Below are positions 38,198-47,582 of a DNA stretch of 64,000 nt, piece by piece. Each line of letters begins with the position of its first letter. The first letter of the stretch is position 1. Position numbers and translations under genes: made by a program. Below the pieces are notes generated by a model. It had not been told where the DNA came from and did not search any database. It worked only from the letters and a program-made list of their open reading frames with translations. The DNA comes from Leptospira sp. (GTDB lineage: Bacteria; Spirochaetota; Leptospiria; Leptospirales; Leptospiraceae): assembly GCA_016742255.1 (NCBI GenBank), contig JACVCB010000009.1, forward strand, positions 72,536 to 136,535. The letters are read 5' to 3'.

Positions 38198-39028
38198 ATG
38201 TCGGTTCGGAATGCAGAATTTCAAATCATTTCTGCACTCCAAACAAACCGAACCAAACGGAGTCAGGAAAAAGAGGTTTTTGTTGAGGGTACTGAACCCA
38301 TAAAGCAGTTGTTAACTGCAAGTTGGAAAATCACACGGATTTTGTTCCGAGAAAACAGTAACTTATCTTCTTGGGCGAAGGAAGTGATCCAAAACCAGAG
38401 AGATGCACTCGTATATGAAGTGAAAGATGAATTGTACTTAGAACTTTCAGAAAAAGAAAATCCATCTGAACTCATCATAACAGCCAAAATAAAAAACCAA
38501 TTTGATCTCAGTAAACTCAGTAGAGAAGTTTCCATATTACCAAAAGAGAAACCATTTTATCTATTATTTGATCGGCCCAGTGATTATGGCAATTTTGGAA
38601 CTCTGTTACGTTCCGCAGATGCATTTTTAGTCGATATCGTGTTTGTCATTGGGCATTCCATTGATGTGTATGATCCTAAGGTCATTCGGTCTAGTTTAGG
38701 CAGTTTGTTTCACACAAAACTCGTGTTTGTTCCCAATTTTGAAACTTTGGTTCGTTTTGTGGATTCGGAAAAAAAACGTATCGGAATCAGAGTGATTGGA
38801 ACCGATTCCTGTGGTGAATTTGATTTACGAGAAACAACACTCAAGTCCCCGATATTTTTGGTCTTAGGGAATGAAAAAAAAGGGATGAGTGTACAATTAC
38901 AATCTCTCTGCGACCAAATGGTTAAAATTCCCATGTTTGGTGTTGTGAATTCGCTGAATGTTTCCTGTGCTGGATCCATTCTCTTTTGGGAAGTCACCAA
39001 AGGAAAGGGATCACAAAGAACAAATTAG
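38198..39028 (+). CDS. TrmH/SpoU-family RNA 2'-O-methyltransferase
   Basis: A SAM-dependent SPOUT methyltransferase. I start it at ATG 38198 (276 residues), because the longer frame (38093) runs into fadH and lacks family residues there. All three SpoU motifs are present: motif 1 'RPSDYGNFGTLLRSADAF', motif 2 LVLGNEKKGMS, motif 3 VNSLNVSCAGSILFWE, and the N-terminal substrate-binding domain starting EVFVEGTEPIKQLL. Likely methylates a 2'-hydroxyl in tRNA or rRNA; the exact target cannot be told. Its 3' end almost touches the convergent small lipoprotein gene. Confidence 0.92.
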   Translation: MSVRNAEFQIISALQTNRTKRSQEKEVFVEGTEPIKQLLTASWKITRILFRENSNLSSWAKEVIQNQRDALVYEVKDELYLELSEKENPSELIITAKIKNQFDLSKLSREVSILPKEKPFYLLFDRPSDYGNFGTLLRSADAFLVDIVFVIGHSIDVYDPKVIRSSLGSLFHTKLVFVPNFETLVRFVDSEKKRIGIRVIGTDSCGEFDLRETTLKSPIFLVLGNEKKGMSVQLQSLCDQMVKIPMFGVVNSLNVSCAGSILFWEVTKGKGSQRTN

Positions 39029-39030
39029 TT

Positions 39031-39225
39031 TTAGCGACAAGTTGCTATTGTTCCATCGGGATTGTATTTTACGCTCGCTCCTGAAGTAAATTGGATGTAA
39101 CGAACACCATCCACACAAACTTCGTCATATCCAAAATATTTAGCACACCCTCTGGAAATCGAACCACAACCAATGAAAAAAAGTGTGGAAACTAACATGA
39201 GTTTGATCGGTTTTATTGTTTTCAT
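39031..39225 (-). CDS. small lipoprotein
   Basis: A 64-residue lipoprotein: signal with LMLVSTLFFIGC, lipidated Cys20, then a short mature peptide containing three further Cys (GCAKYFGYDEVCVDG and a C-terminal TCR). ATG at 39225 overlaps the stop of the acyltransferase gene by four bases, so it is translated from the same message. It is a real small gene, since lipobox and coupling agree. Function unknown. Confidence 0.72.
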   Translation of the reverse strand: MKTIKPIKLMLVSTLFFIGCGSISRGCAKYFGYDEVCVDGVRYIQFTSGASVKYNPDGTIATCR

Positions 39226-40385
39226 GTTTTTACTTCAATTCCTTTTTCTAGTGGTATTTGGTTCCAAATGGTTTCTAATTTTGCGAAATGTGCTGTAAGT
39301 TGGTTTTTATGATACAATACAATATTGGATTTTTTTAAATTGTGTAATGATTTTGGTATATGATACAAAACTTCTTTTGTGCGAATGATTTCGTCTTCCC
39401 AATCAATCAAATTTACTTTTTTCAGTTTGGCAAAAAGAATTTCTAATTGTGAAACAAACGTCTCTTTTCGTAATTCGGAAGCAATTGTAATTTCTGGAAA
39501 TTGGTTTTCGATATGCGATTTAAATTGTGATAATAATTGGATGATTTGTTGTTTTTTGATTTTGGTTTCTTTTTCTAATTTGAGTAATAAGAAAGAAGTT
39601 AGATTTCCAATTGTAACTGTGTAGTGTTTTCCTAATGTATCCGCAACGAGTTTCACCACTTGGTCCGCTGGCATCTCCGTTGGAATTTCAAAAGGTTTAC
39701 CATACTTTATGTATAATTTTGTTTTTTGGTAAGACAAGTGGTCATAGGTAAGTGTAAAACTATTAAAATGAAGTTTATCTATTTTTGATTTGATGTGGTA
39801 AGCACCACGTTTCACTTGGTTTAGAAATCCATCATGGTTGTATGTTCCCTCAGGAAACATAAACAAATTTCGACCTTTTCGAATGTGAGTTACCATTTCG
39901 GTCCATTCACTATCCACTTTGTCTCGGAGTTCCCCTTTTTTGATGAGTTCTCTAGCATTATCACGAAACGGGCGTTTGATGGGAACTGCTCCGATATAAC
40001 GTAATAAAATCGGAATGATATTTGTTGCATCAATGAATTTGAAAATCCACTTCAAAAATCCTTTCGCACGAAATTCTTTTTGTAAAAATCCAGGTAAGAG
40101 GATGTCTTCTCTGGCAGGGATGATCATTTTGATTTTAGGATTGAGTCTTGGGTAAACCATGGAAAGGGAAACTACATCCGCTTCTGAAACATGGTTACAA
40201 AGGAGAGCAGAGGGATAAGGGGCTTCTAATTCTTCTTTTGTTTCCGGGAAGTTTTCTTCGATGGAATGGAAAACAAGTCCTTTTGCTAAACTTACGAGTT
40301 TGATGAGAAAGTCATAAGGGATCGTATGTTTTTTAGGTTTCATTGAGGTAGATTTCTTTTGGAAAGGAAGAAAAGTCAATAGCAT
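39222..40385 (-). CDS. PlsC-family 1-acyl-glycerol-3-phosphate acyltransferase-like protein
   Basis: A 387-residue protein with the PlsC/LPLAT acyltransferase core: HxxxxD as NHVSEADV (near residue 65), 'IGAVPIKRPF' substrate loop, and FPEGTYN near 175. Family members transfer acyl chains onto lysophosphatidic acid or related acceptors at the inner membrane. It is longer than minimal PlsC, with an extra C-terminal helical part of about 120 residues (ETFVSQLEILFAKLKKV...) not seen in the core family, so its acceptor may differ. Start ATG 40385 with AGAG nearby; ATG 40343 is an alternative. Followed with overlap by a small lipoprotein gene. Confidence 0.85.
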   Translation of the reverse strand: MLLTFLPFQKKSTSMKPKKHTIPYDFLIKLVSLAKGLVFHSIEENFPETKEELEAPYPSALLCNHVSEADVVSLSMVYPRLNPKIKMIIPAREDILLPGFLQKEFRAKGFLKWIFKFIDATNIIPILLRYIGAVPIKRPFRDNARELIKKGELRDKVDSEWTEMVTHIRKGRNLFMFPEGTYNHDGFLNQVKRGAYHIKSKIDKLHFNSFTLTYDHLSYQKTKLYIKYGKPFEIPTEMPADQVVKLVADTLGKHYTVTIGNLTSFLLLKLEKETKIKKQQIIQLLSQFKSHIENQFPEITIASELRKETFVSQLEILFAKLKKVNLIDWEDEIIRTKEVLYHIPKSLHNLKKSNIVLYHKNQLTAHFAKLETIWNQIPLEKGIEVKT

Positions 40386-40569
40386 TCTCTAGAGATAAAA
40401 AGGCGTTTGTTTTCGTTTCCATCCAATCGTAAAACGCATCATTTGATGATTAAACAACAGTTCCACAAAATTCGGAATGTTTCCGACCAAACTGTACAAT
40501 CTTCTTTACAATAGAAATTTTAGATTATGGAATGCCTTCACTCATGTCTGGATTCAGGGATCAAATTCT

Positions 40570-41391
40570 ATGAAAGGAAACAAACCAGTTTCCATTCTAT
40601 TCATATCCGTTGTGATGGTTTTTTCCACCTACTTAGGGTATCTAGGATGGTTGGAATGGGAAAACTTAATTTCCATTTTTGTTTCGTTCTTTGTTTATAT
40701 TGCCAGTGTCCTTTGTTTGTTTCGGATTTTAGGAAAATGGTTGGTTCTCTTGTCCCTTTCTTTTGTTTCCATTTGGGTCCTTCAGTTTGCCTTTCGTGCA
40801 GAACTCAAGACTTTAAAATCCGTATGGGAAGTGCCACCCGAAGGTTTTCCAAAAAACGAACCCAGGAATGGATTTGAATTTTTGGAGTTAGATGGGTATA
40901 CACTCGACAAGAATTTGATTCTATCGAAGGCGATCCAACATAAGTCCCGCGATGCCAAGGGGAGGGACACGAGCCATACTTCTTTTTATGAGATGATCCC
41001 ACTTATGTCAGATAAGGACCCGTCGGAACCAATTCGATTCTTCTTTTTGGACCAAAATTTGTTTCGTTTCCACAATTGGTTAGAACTTGGGGTGAAACCT
41101 CGATTTGCCAAAATCTTACCAGAGTCTATGGATTTCCGCATTCTCCTACAAACGTGGGAACAAAAGTATCCAGAAGCCCAAAAAGGCAATGTTGTCTGGA
41201 TTTCTCTTTATGAAACAAAGGAAGATTATGTCCAATCCACTTCCTCCTTCTTTCTTTTCCTCTCTCTCATTCCTTCCGGGATTTGGTTTTTGGTTGGGAC
41301 GTTTTTCCTTTTGAAACAGATGATGGGAGGGGGCATCAGAATTTTCGTTCATAATATGAACAAAAATTTCTTTACTTTGTTCAAAGACTGA
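40570..41391 (+). CDS. four-TM membrane protein, unknown function
   Basis: A protein of 273 residues from ATG 40570, which has an AGGGAT site nine bases upstream; the frame opens further up at 40477. Three hydrophobic segments sit at the N-terminus (about 8-28, 34-54, 58-78), then a soluble loop of about 160 residues, then a fourth segment near the C-terminus (about 235-258, SFFLFLSLIPSGIWFLVGTFFLL). This topology suggests a membrane protein with a large middle domain, perhaps periplasmic. Family not recognised. Divergent from the PlsC-like gene. Confidence 0.6.
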   Translation: MKGNKPVSILFISVVMVFSTYLGYLGWLEWENLISIFVSFFVYIASVLCLFRILGKWLVLLSLSFVSIWVLQFAFRAELKTLKSVWEVPPEGFPKNEPRNGFEFLELDGYTLDKNLILSKAIQHKSRDAKGRDTSHTSFYEMIPLMSDKDPSEPIRFFFLDQNLFRFHNWLELGVKPRFAKILPESMDFRILLQTWEQKYPEAQKGNVVWISLYETKEDYVQSTSSFFLFLSLIPSGIWFLVGTFFLLKQMMGGGIRIFVHNMNKNFFTLFKD

Positions 41392-41501
41392 ACACATTTT
41401 GACAAAGAATGGGACTCAGGGGGCGAAGCTATGCCTGGGATCCACTCAAAAGCTGGCATTCCTTTTCCACTTTGGTGTCCAAACCGGGCACAACTTCCTC
41501 C

Positions 41502-41840
41502 ATGAAAGAACAATACGAATACAGTGACCACCACCTCAAGTTACTTCAGTTACTTGATGAGAACCCACATTTATCACAAAGAGATGCATCTGATGTGTTG
41601 GGACTCAGTTTAGGAAAGGTGAATTATATTTTGAAGGCATTCCTCGACAAAGGGCTTATCAAAATGAATAATTTTCGTAATAATAAAAACAAACTCGCAT
41701 ACACATATTTACTCACACCACAAGGAATCGAAGAAAAAGCTAGGATGACTCTTCATTTTTATGAAAAGAAAAAAAGAGAATACGAAGCTCTTCGGGCTGA
41801 AGTAGAGAAGTTAGGTGAGACCATCGAAAAGTTAAGCTGA
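41502..41840 (+). CDS. MarR-family EPS-associated transcriptional regulator
   Basis: A 112-residue winged-helix regulator matching the 'MarR family EPS-associated' group. Seen: HLKLLQLLDENPHLSQRDASDVLGLSLGKVNYILKAFLDKGLIKMNNFR, then LAYTYLLTPQGIEEKARMTLHFYEKKKREYEALRAEVEKL, which is nearly the family consensus from start to finish. I use ATG 41502, because members begin here; the frame extends to 41409 without family similarity. Members sit beside exopolysaccharide or O-antigen loci, as here: it directly precedes the surface polysaccharide locus. From memory, the O-antigen locus of pathogenic Leptospira also begins with a marR-like gene. Confidence 0.9.
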   Translation: MKEQYEYSDHHLKLLQLLDENPHLSQRDASDVLGLSLGKVNYILKAFLDKGLIKMNNFRNNKNKLAYTYLLTPQGIEEKARMTLHFYEKKKREYEALRAEVEKLGETIEKLS

Positions 41841-41845
41841 TCGAT

Positions 41846-41874
41846 TTGGCTTCTTTTACTAAAAGTCATTTAAT
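41846..41874 (+). promoter_or_regulatory. candidate sigma-70-like promoter of the polysaccharide operon
   Basis: TTGGCT at 41846-41851 and TTTAAT at 41869-41874 are separated by 17 bases, which is the ideal spacing. The -10 matches 5 of 6 and the -35 matches 4 of 6 with the consensus. It ends 20 bases before the ATG at 41895, leaving a leader of about 14 bases holding a GGAAA ribosome site. It sits just after the regulator gene and may be regulated by it. Confidence 0.5.
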
Positions 41875-41894
41875 TTGAAACTGGAAATACGATT

Positions 41895-42839
41895 ATGAAT
41901 GTATCATCAAAAATTTACGTTGCTGGACACAAAGGTCTTGTTGGATCTGCTTTGGTTAAAGTTTTAAACAAATCTGGATACAAAAATGTCATTGGTAGGT
42001 CTCACCAAGAGCTAGATTTAACCAACCAAAAGGATGTGATTCAATTTTTTGAATCAGAAAAACCAGAATATGTATTTCTTGCCGCTGCAAAAGTAGGTGG
42101 GATACATGCGAATAATACCTATCCTGCTGAATTTATATTTTCAAACTTACAAATCCAAAACAATATCATCGATGCATCGTATCGATTTGGAATCAAAAAA
42201 CTTTGTTTTTTGGGATCCTCATGCATTTATCCTAAATTTGCAAAACAACCTATGGACGAAGGTCAACTTTTAGACGGAAAGTTAGAACCAACAAATGAAC
42301 CTTATGCGGTTGCAAAAATTGCAGGCATTGTGATGTGTCAATCTTACAACCGTCAGTATGGCACAAATTTTATCTCAGTGATGCCGACAAATTTGTATGG
42401 CCCAGGAGATAATTACCATCCAGAAAACTCACATGTGTTACCTGCTCTTATGCGAAGATTCCATGAAGCTAAGGTGAATAAGTTACCTGAAGTTGTGATT
42501 TGGGGTACTGGTAAACCCCTTCGTGAATTTTTATATTCAGAAGACATGGCAAGAGCCTGTGTATTTCTTATGGAGAATTACGATGTAACAGGAGATCCAA
42601 AAGGTGGAGAACATGTTAACGTTGGTTCTGGAATTGAAGTGAGTATCAAAGAACTTGCAGAAACAGTGAAGGAAGTTGTGGGTTATAATGGAAAACTGAT
42701 TTTTGATCCAACAAAACCAGATGGAACACCTAGGAAGTTACTCGATGTATCCAAACTCCACAAAATGGGATGGAAACATGAAGTGAATCTGAACGAAGGT
42801 GTTCGTCTGACTTACGATGATTATTCAAAATCACTCTAA
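41895..42839 (+). CDS. fcl: GDP-L-fucose synthase
   Basis: A 314-residue extended SDR (Fcl/WcaG), which epimerises and reduces GDP-4-keto-6-deoxymannose to GDP-L-fucose using NADPH. Seen: Rossmann [13 protein letters not shown] near residues 9-21, '[19 protein letters not shown]', [23 protein letters not shown] (catalytic YxxxK), and NLYGPGDN. All are diagnostic of Fcl. First gene after the promoter at 41846. No GDP-mannose 4,6-dehydratase (gmd), the usual partner, is in the window, so gmd must lie elsewhere. Confidence 0.92.
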   Translation: MNVSSKIYVAGHKGLVGSALVKVLNKSGYKNVIGRSHQELDLTNQKDVIQFFESEKPEYVFLAAAKVGGIHANNTYPAEFIFSNLQIQNNIIDASYRFGIKKLCFLGSSCIYPKFAKQPMDEGQLLDGKLEPTNEPYAVAKIAGIVMCQSYNRQYGTNFISVMPTNLYGPGDNYHPENSHVLPALMRRFHEAKVNKLPEVVIWGTGKPLREFLYSEDMARACVFLMENYDVTGDPKGGEHVNVGSGIEVSIKELAETVKEVVGYNGKLIFDPTKPDGTPRKLLDVSKLHKMGWKHEVNLNEGVRLTYDDYSKSL

Positions 42840-42892
42840 AACTAAGATTTGATCCTTCCGATTTCAAGTTTCAAATTTTGCCAATTAATACA

Positions 42893-44629
42893 ATGCAAAA
42901 TCTAATCATCCTTACCGTTTTACTTCTGATTTTTTCGGCAATTGTGATTGTGTATTTTTTTGAAATCTCAACTGGATTTGTTTTTTTTACATTATCCATT
43001 CTATTTTTATTAACGGGTTTGATCGAAACCAAAGAATTTTTATCTTCTTTTTTTGATGAAACTCTAATGACAATTGTAACTCTGATTTTTATATCCAGAG
43101 GTCTTGAATACAATCGATTAACGGAAGTTTTTCGAAATTTATTGCTAAATGGTTCCAAAAGATACATTTTATTTAAACTAAATGTATTCTCTTTGATTTA
43201 TTCCATGTTCGTGAATAATGCAGCTGTCGTTTCGACTATGATTGGAATTTTAAGAGGGCGATACCAATACCAAAGGCCTTTTTTGATGTCAATCTCATTT
43301 GCTTCCATTCTAGGTGGTATGCTCACCTTGGTAGGAACATCAACTAATTTGATTGTAAATAATCTAAAAATGAAATCCGGATTTCCCACCTGGAATTTAT
43401 TCGATTTTTTTATGATTGGTATCACTCCTGCAATTGTAGGTTTAATTTATTTGGCAAAAGCTCCTTTACGGTTGTTCGGTGATGAAGATACAAAGACAAA
43501 AGAAGGGAGCTCAATTTTTGAAGCCCGCGTTTCACCTGATTCTAAATTGATTGGTAAATCGATAGAGGAAAACGGACTTCGAAATCTTAAAAAAATATTT
43601 TTAGGAGAAGTTGTTCGCGAAAATGGAGAATTGGTATCACCTGCATCACCAACTCATATCATTCAAAAAAATGATCGTTTAGTTTTTGTAGGAGACAAGG
43701 AAGACATTCAATCAGCTGAAATTCTAAAAGATTTAATTGTCTTGGACTCAGATTCTAGTTATCTTTTGAAAAATGTAAACGAAGTTATTGTATCCGATGA
43801 ATCTGATTTAATTGGACACACACCAAAAAATGCACAATTCCGATCTAGGTTTAATGCAGTGATCATCTCAATTAGAAGAGGTGATAAGGTTTTTTTCAAA
43901 AACATTGGTGAAGAAACAATTCATTCGGGAGACCAACTCAGACTTGTGATTGGTGATGATTTTAAAAAATCTCATGCGAACGATTTAAGTTTTGTCCACT
44001 TGGAAAAAAAAGCAGAAACGAATGGAATGATTAGTTCTTTGTTGTTTTTAGTTTTTTTTATCTGCATTCTTTTTTTGAATTTATTCGGATTACTTTCCTT
44101 ATTCAAAGGAACACTTATTGTATTAGTATTTGCTATTTTAACAAAAATTATTTCGGTGAATTCCTTAAGAACAGAAATACCTTATAACTTAATTATGACT
44201 GTAGGATCTGCGTTTGTGATTTCAGTCGTTCTTAAGAATTTAAAAGCACCTGAATTAGTTTTATCGTTTATATTGCCGTATTTACTTCAAATGCCAGTTT
44301 TTATCTCCCTATTTCTGTTTTTTCTATTCGTCATTTTTTTAACCGAGTTTGTGAGTAACGCAGTGGCTGCAGGCATTGCATTTCCTTTTGCATTGTCTTT
44401 AGCGAATGGCCTTTCAACTGCAACGGAACCTTTTTTTTTGGTAACAGCATTTGGTGCTAGTGCTAGTTTTTTAACGCCTTTTGGTTACCACACAAACATG
44501 ATGGTTTTTAGTGTTGGTCAATACAAACCATCAGATTTCCTTAAATTAGGACTCCCTCTCACAATTGCCTATATCATATTTGTGTATGTTTCGATCCTTT
44601 ATAAATTTGATTTATACGTTTCTTTGTAA
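42893..44629 (+). CDS. SLC13-family permease with TrkA-C domains
   Basis: A 578-residue inner-membrane transporter from ATG 42893 (a TTG 15 bases upstream is also in frame). It shows paired blocks of transmembrane helices with the DASS/SLC13 signature GTSTNLIVNN in the first block and the matching repeat (GASASFLTPFGYHTNMMV) in the second, and two TrkA-C (RCK_C) domains in the middle loop (about 205-290 and 295-370: RVSPDSKLIGKSIEENGLRN, 'EVIVSDESDLIGHTPKNAQFRSRFNAVIIS'). Relatives with this layout transport sulfate or dicarboxylates with sodium. From memory, a gene of this type called sdcS flanks the O-antigen locus of pathogenic Leptospira. Substrate is inferred only. Confidence 0.83.
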   Translation: MQNLIILTVLLLIFSAIVIVYFFEISTGFVFFTLSILFLLTGLIETKEFLSSFFDETLMTIVTLIFISRGLEYNRLTEVFRNLLLNGSKRYILFKLNVFSLIYSMFVNNAAVVSTMIGILRGRYQYQRPFLMSISFASILGGMLTLVGTSTNLIVNNLKMKSGFPTWNLFDFFMIGITPAIVGLIYLAKAPLRLFGDEDTKTKEGSSIFEARVSPDSKLIGKSIEENGLRNLKKIFLGEVVRENGELVSPASPTHIIQKNDRLVFVGDKEDIQSAEILKDLIVLDSDSSYLLKNVNEVIVSDESDLIGHTPKNAQFRSRFNAVIISIRRGDKVFFKNIGEETIHSGDQLRLVIGDDFKKSHANDLSFVHLEKKAETNGMISSLLFLVFFICILFLNLFGLLSLFKGTLIVLVFAILTKIISVNSLRTEIPYNLIMTVGSAFVISVVLKNLKAPELVLSFILPYLLQMPVFISLFLFFLFVIFLTEFVSNAVAAGIAFPFALSLANGLSTATEPFFLVTAFGASASFLTPFGYHTNMMVFSVGQYKPSDFLKLGLPLTIAYIIFVYVSILYKFDLYVSL

Positions 44630-44662
44630 AATTTAATCTAACTTACTCCTTTTACTTTCATC

Positions 44663-46411
44663 ATGTCAAATATATCTAAAGTTTGGTTTCTCCTAGACAG
44701 TGCACAGAAGAGGCGCACTGTTTATATGTTTGTTTTGATATTTTTTAGTTTGTTATTTGAATCATTTGGGATAGGGGTGATTGTTCCTTTAGTCTCGGTA
44801 TTAACTGATTCGAGCCAACTAAGAGAGAATCCATATTTTGTAAATGTGATATCGTATCTCGGAAATCCGCCACTCGAGACATTGGCTGTTTACGCAATGG
44901 TTCTCATGGTAGTGTTGTATACGGTTCGAACCATTTATTTGATTTATTTTACTTGGGAACAAGCAAGTTATGCGGCTGAGTTTCAGAGTAAATTATCGAG
45001 AACACTTTTTAAAAAATATTTAGACCAACCTTATTTATTTCATGTGAATCGAAATTCTTCTGAGTTGATTCGAAATACTTCCACTGAAGTAGCTGCTCTT
45101 GTTTCGATGGTGCAACAAGCTTTGTCATTTTTTAATGAAGCAATCACTATGGTGGGGATTTCCTTGTTTCTTGTTTATGTAGAACCAGTTGGTGCCTTTG
45201 TTGTTGTTGGTTCATTGGGATTAGCGGCTGGTATTACTTTTGTCCTTGCTAGGAAAAAATTATTAACTTTAGGCTTACAAAGGCAAAATTATGAAGCGGA
45301 AAGGATTCGTCATTTCCAACAAGGATTAGGTGGTATCAAGGATATCAAAATTTATGGTAGAGAAGAAGAATTCCTAAGTCGTTACCGAAAAGAAAGTGAT
45401 GGTGCTGCAAGAGTAGTGAAACAGTATACAACTTTGGTTGCCTTCCCTAGATTATGGTTAGAGTATTTTTCCATTTTAGGCTTTGTGCTTCTGATTTTAA
45501 CATCCCTTAGCCAAGGGAAAACATTGAGTGAAGCTGCAACCTTGGTTGCTCTGTTCGGAGCAGCTGCATTTCGAGTGATGCCTTCGATTAATCGGATGTT
45601 AGTGATCATGCAGAATATCAAATTTTCACTTCCGACAATCGATTTGATATACCAAGAATGTAAATTAATAGACTCTGCGAAAGAAAAAAGAGAACAAAGT
45701 GTTCGTGAGACTCTTTTAGAATTTCACTCCTTAACATTAGAAAATTTACAATTTAGTTATTCATCGATTCCTGTGATTAAAAATATTTCATTGGAAATTG
45801 AATCTGGTACTACCATAGGATTTATCGGAGAAAGTGGTGCAGGTAAAAGTACCCTCTTGGATTTGATTTTGGGTTTAATCACACCTGATTCTGGTGATAT
45901 AAAAGTAAATGGTAATTCGATTTTGAAAGATCCGAATTCTTGGCAAAGGATTATCGGGTATGTCTCCCAGAACATATACCTAACTGATGATACTTTGAAA
46001 AACAATATCGCTTTTGGCATACCAGATAACCAAATTGATAACAATCGAGTGAATGAGTCCATTCAACTCGCTCAATTAGAAAGTTTTGTGAACAAATCCG
46101 AATTTGGGATCGAAACAATTGTGGGAGAAAGGGGTGTTAAGTTATCAGGGGGGCAAAAACAAAGAATTGGAATTGCTCGCGCTTTGTATCATAACCCATC
46201 TGTTTTAATTTTAGATGAAGCCACTAGTTCCTTAGATTTAAACACTGAGAGTGAAGTGATGGATGCAATCAATGCATTACATGGTCAAAAAACTATTTTG
46301 ATCATTGCTCACCGTCTGAGTACCCTTCAAAGTTGTGACAAAATTTTTAGAATCGAAAACGGTATGATTTTTCAAGATCACTCCATACATGAACAAAGGA
46401 AGAAAATATGA
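44663..46411 (+). CDS. ABC exporter, PglK/MsbA-like glycolipid flippase
   Basis: A 582-residue half-transporter: six-helix membrane domain (residues 20-320), then an ATPase domain with Walker A GESGAGKSTLLDL, signature LSGGQKQRIGIARAL, Walker B LILDEATSSLD and the H-loop IAHRLST. The front of the membrane domain (LFESFGIGVIVPLVSVLTD) is like PglK/WlaB, which flips lipid-linked oligosaccharides, as opposed to the general MsbA. Being inside the polysaccharide locus, it likely moves a lipid-linked sugar or O-antigen unit over the inner membrane. Stop overlaps the pseC start by four bases. Confidence 0.9.
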   Translation: MSNISKVWFLLDSAQKRRTVYMFVLIFFSLLFESFGIGVIVPLVSVLTDSSQLRENPYFVNVISYLGNPPLETLAVYAMVLMVVLYTVRTIYLIYFTWEQASYAAEFQSKLSRTLFKKYLDQPYLFHVNRNSSELIRNTSTEVAALVSMVQQALSFFNEAITMVGISLFLVYVEPVGAFVVVGSLGLAAGITFVLARKKLLTLGLQRQNYEAERIRHFQQGLGGIKDIKIYGREEEFLSRYRKESDGAARVVKQYTTLVAFPRLWLEYFSILGFVLLILTSLSQGKTLSEAATLVALFGAAAFRVMPSINRMLVIMQNIKFSLPTIDLIYQECKLIDSAKEKREQSVRETLLEFHSLTLENLQFSYSSIPVIKNISLEIESGTTIGFIGESGAGKSTLLDLILGLITPDSGDIKVNGNSILKDPNSWQRIIGYVSQNIYLTDDTLKNNIAFGIPDNQIDNNRVNESIQLAQLESFVNKSEFGIETIVGERGVKLSGGQKQRIGIARALYHNPSVLILDEATSSLDLNTESEVMDAINALHGQKTILIIAHRLSTLQSCDKIFRIENGMIFQDHSIHEQRKKI

Positions 46412-47580
46412 TTCCATACGGTAGACAGGATATATCACAAGCTGATATCGATCGAGTTGTTGAAGTATTAAAAGGTGATTTTTTAACACAAGGACCGATG
46501 GTTCCAAAATTCGAAGCAGCTGTTGCCGCTGGTTCACAAGTAAATCATGCTGTGGCGGTAAATAGTGCAACTTCAGCTTTACATATCGCTTGTTTGGCTC
46601 TTGGTGTTGGACCTGGAGATTATGTTTGGACAAGTCCAAATAGTTTTGTTGCTAGTTCAAACTGCGCATTGTATTGCGGTGCAAAAGTAGATTTTGTTGA
46701 TATCGATAAAGATACCTATAATCTTTCAGTCGAGGCTTTAGAGTTAAAACTCATCCAAGCTGAAAAACAAGGTACTTTACCAAAGGTAGTGATTCCAGTT
46801 CACTTTGCGGGCCAAGCTCCGGAGATGGATAAAATTCACAATTTATCCAAAAAGTATGGTTTTAAAATCATTGAGGATGCTTCACACGCAATCGGTGCAT
46901 CCTATAAAGGTAAACCTGTCGGAAATTGTGAGTATAGCGATATCACAATCTTTAGCTTTCATCCCGTAAAGATCATCACAACGGGTGAAGGTGGAATGGC
47001 ACTTACAAATGATGAGAAGATTTATGCATCACTTTATAGACTTCGTAGTCATGGAATCACGCGTGATGTAAACCAGATGGTGAATTTACCACATGGCCCA
47101 TGGTATTATGAACAAATTGAACTTGGATTTAATTATAGAATGACTGATATCCAAGCTGCACTTGGTTATAGTCAATACCAAAGGTTAAATGAATTTGTGA
47201 GCAAACGTCATCAAATTGCGAATACATACTTTGAACTTTTTAAAAATAAACCGGTCATTTTACCAAAACAAATGCCAGATTCATATTCTTCATTTCATTT
47301 ATTTGTTCTTCAATTGAAACTAGAAGAATTGGAATCCTCGCAAACCCAAATTTTCGAGAGATTTCGAAACTCAGGCATTTTGGTAAACCTTCATTATATT
47401 CCTATTTATCGTCAGCCATACTATTCCAAGATGGGATTCAAAATTGAAGACTACCCAAACATGGAAGAGTATTATAGCCGTGCCTTGAGTATCCCAATGT
47501 ATCCGGGGCTAACGAACGACCAATTAAAAGAAATTGTTTTAAGGCTTACGACACCCATAGGTCACCAGACTCTTTTTTAA
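46408..47580 (+). CDS. pseC: UDP-4-amino-4,6-dideoxy-N-acetyl-L-altrosamine transaminase (PseC)
   Basis: A 390-residue PLP enzyme of the DegT/DnrJ/EryC1 group. PseC aminates UDP-2-acetamido-2,6-dideoxy-L-arabino-hexos-4-ulose in pseudaminic acid synthesis. Family hallmarks: MIPYGRQDISQADIDRV, FLTQGPMVPKFE, TSPNSFVASSNCALYCGAKVDFVDID, and the PLP lysine Lys188 in 'SFHPVKIITTGEGGM'. The N-terminal and GQAPEM regions match PseC more than other sugar aminotransferases. ATG overlaps the ABC stop (ATGA). The preceding pathway enzyme PseB is not in the window. Confidence 0.9.
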   Translation: MIPYGRQDISQADIDRVVEVLKGDFLTQGPMVPKFEAAVAAGSQVNHAVAVNSATSALHIACLALGVGPGDYVWTSPNSFVASSNCALYCGAKVDFVDIDKDTYNLSVEALELKLIQAEKQGTLPKVVIPVHFAGQAPEMDKIHNLSKKYGFKIIEDASHAIGASYKGKPVGNCEYSDITIFSFHPVKIITTGEGGMALTNDEKIYASLYRLRSHGITRDVNQMVNLPHGPWYYEQIELGFNYRMTDIQAALGYSQYQRLNEFVSKRHQIANTYFELFKNKPVILPKQMPDSYSSFHLFVLQLKLEELESSQTQIFERFRNSGILVNLHYIPIYRQPYYSKMGFKIEDYPNMEEYYSRALSIPMYPGLTNDQLKEIVLRLTTPIGHQTLF

Positions 47581-47582
47581 AC

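Noticed and set aside
41399..41404. Perfect TTGACA before the MarR-type gene
   Set aside because: No acceptable -10 element 16-18 bases downstream, so I do not call a promoter here.
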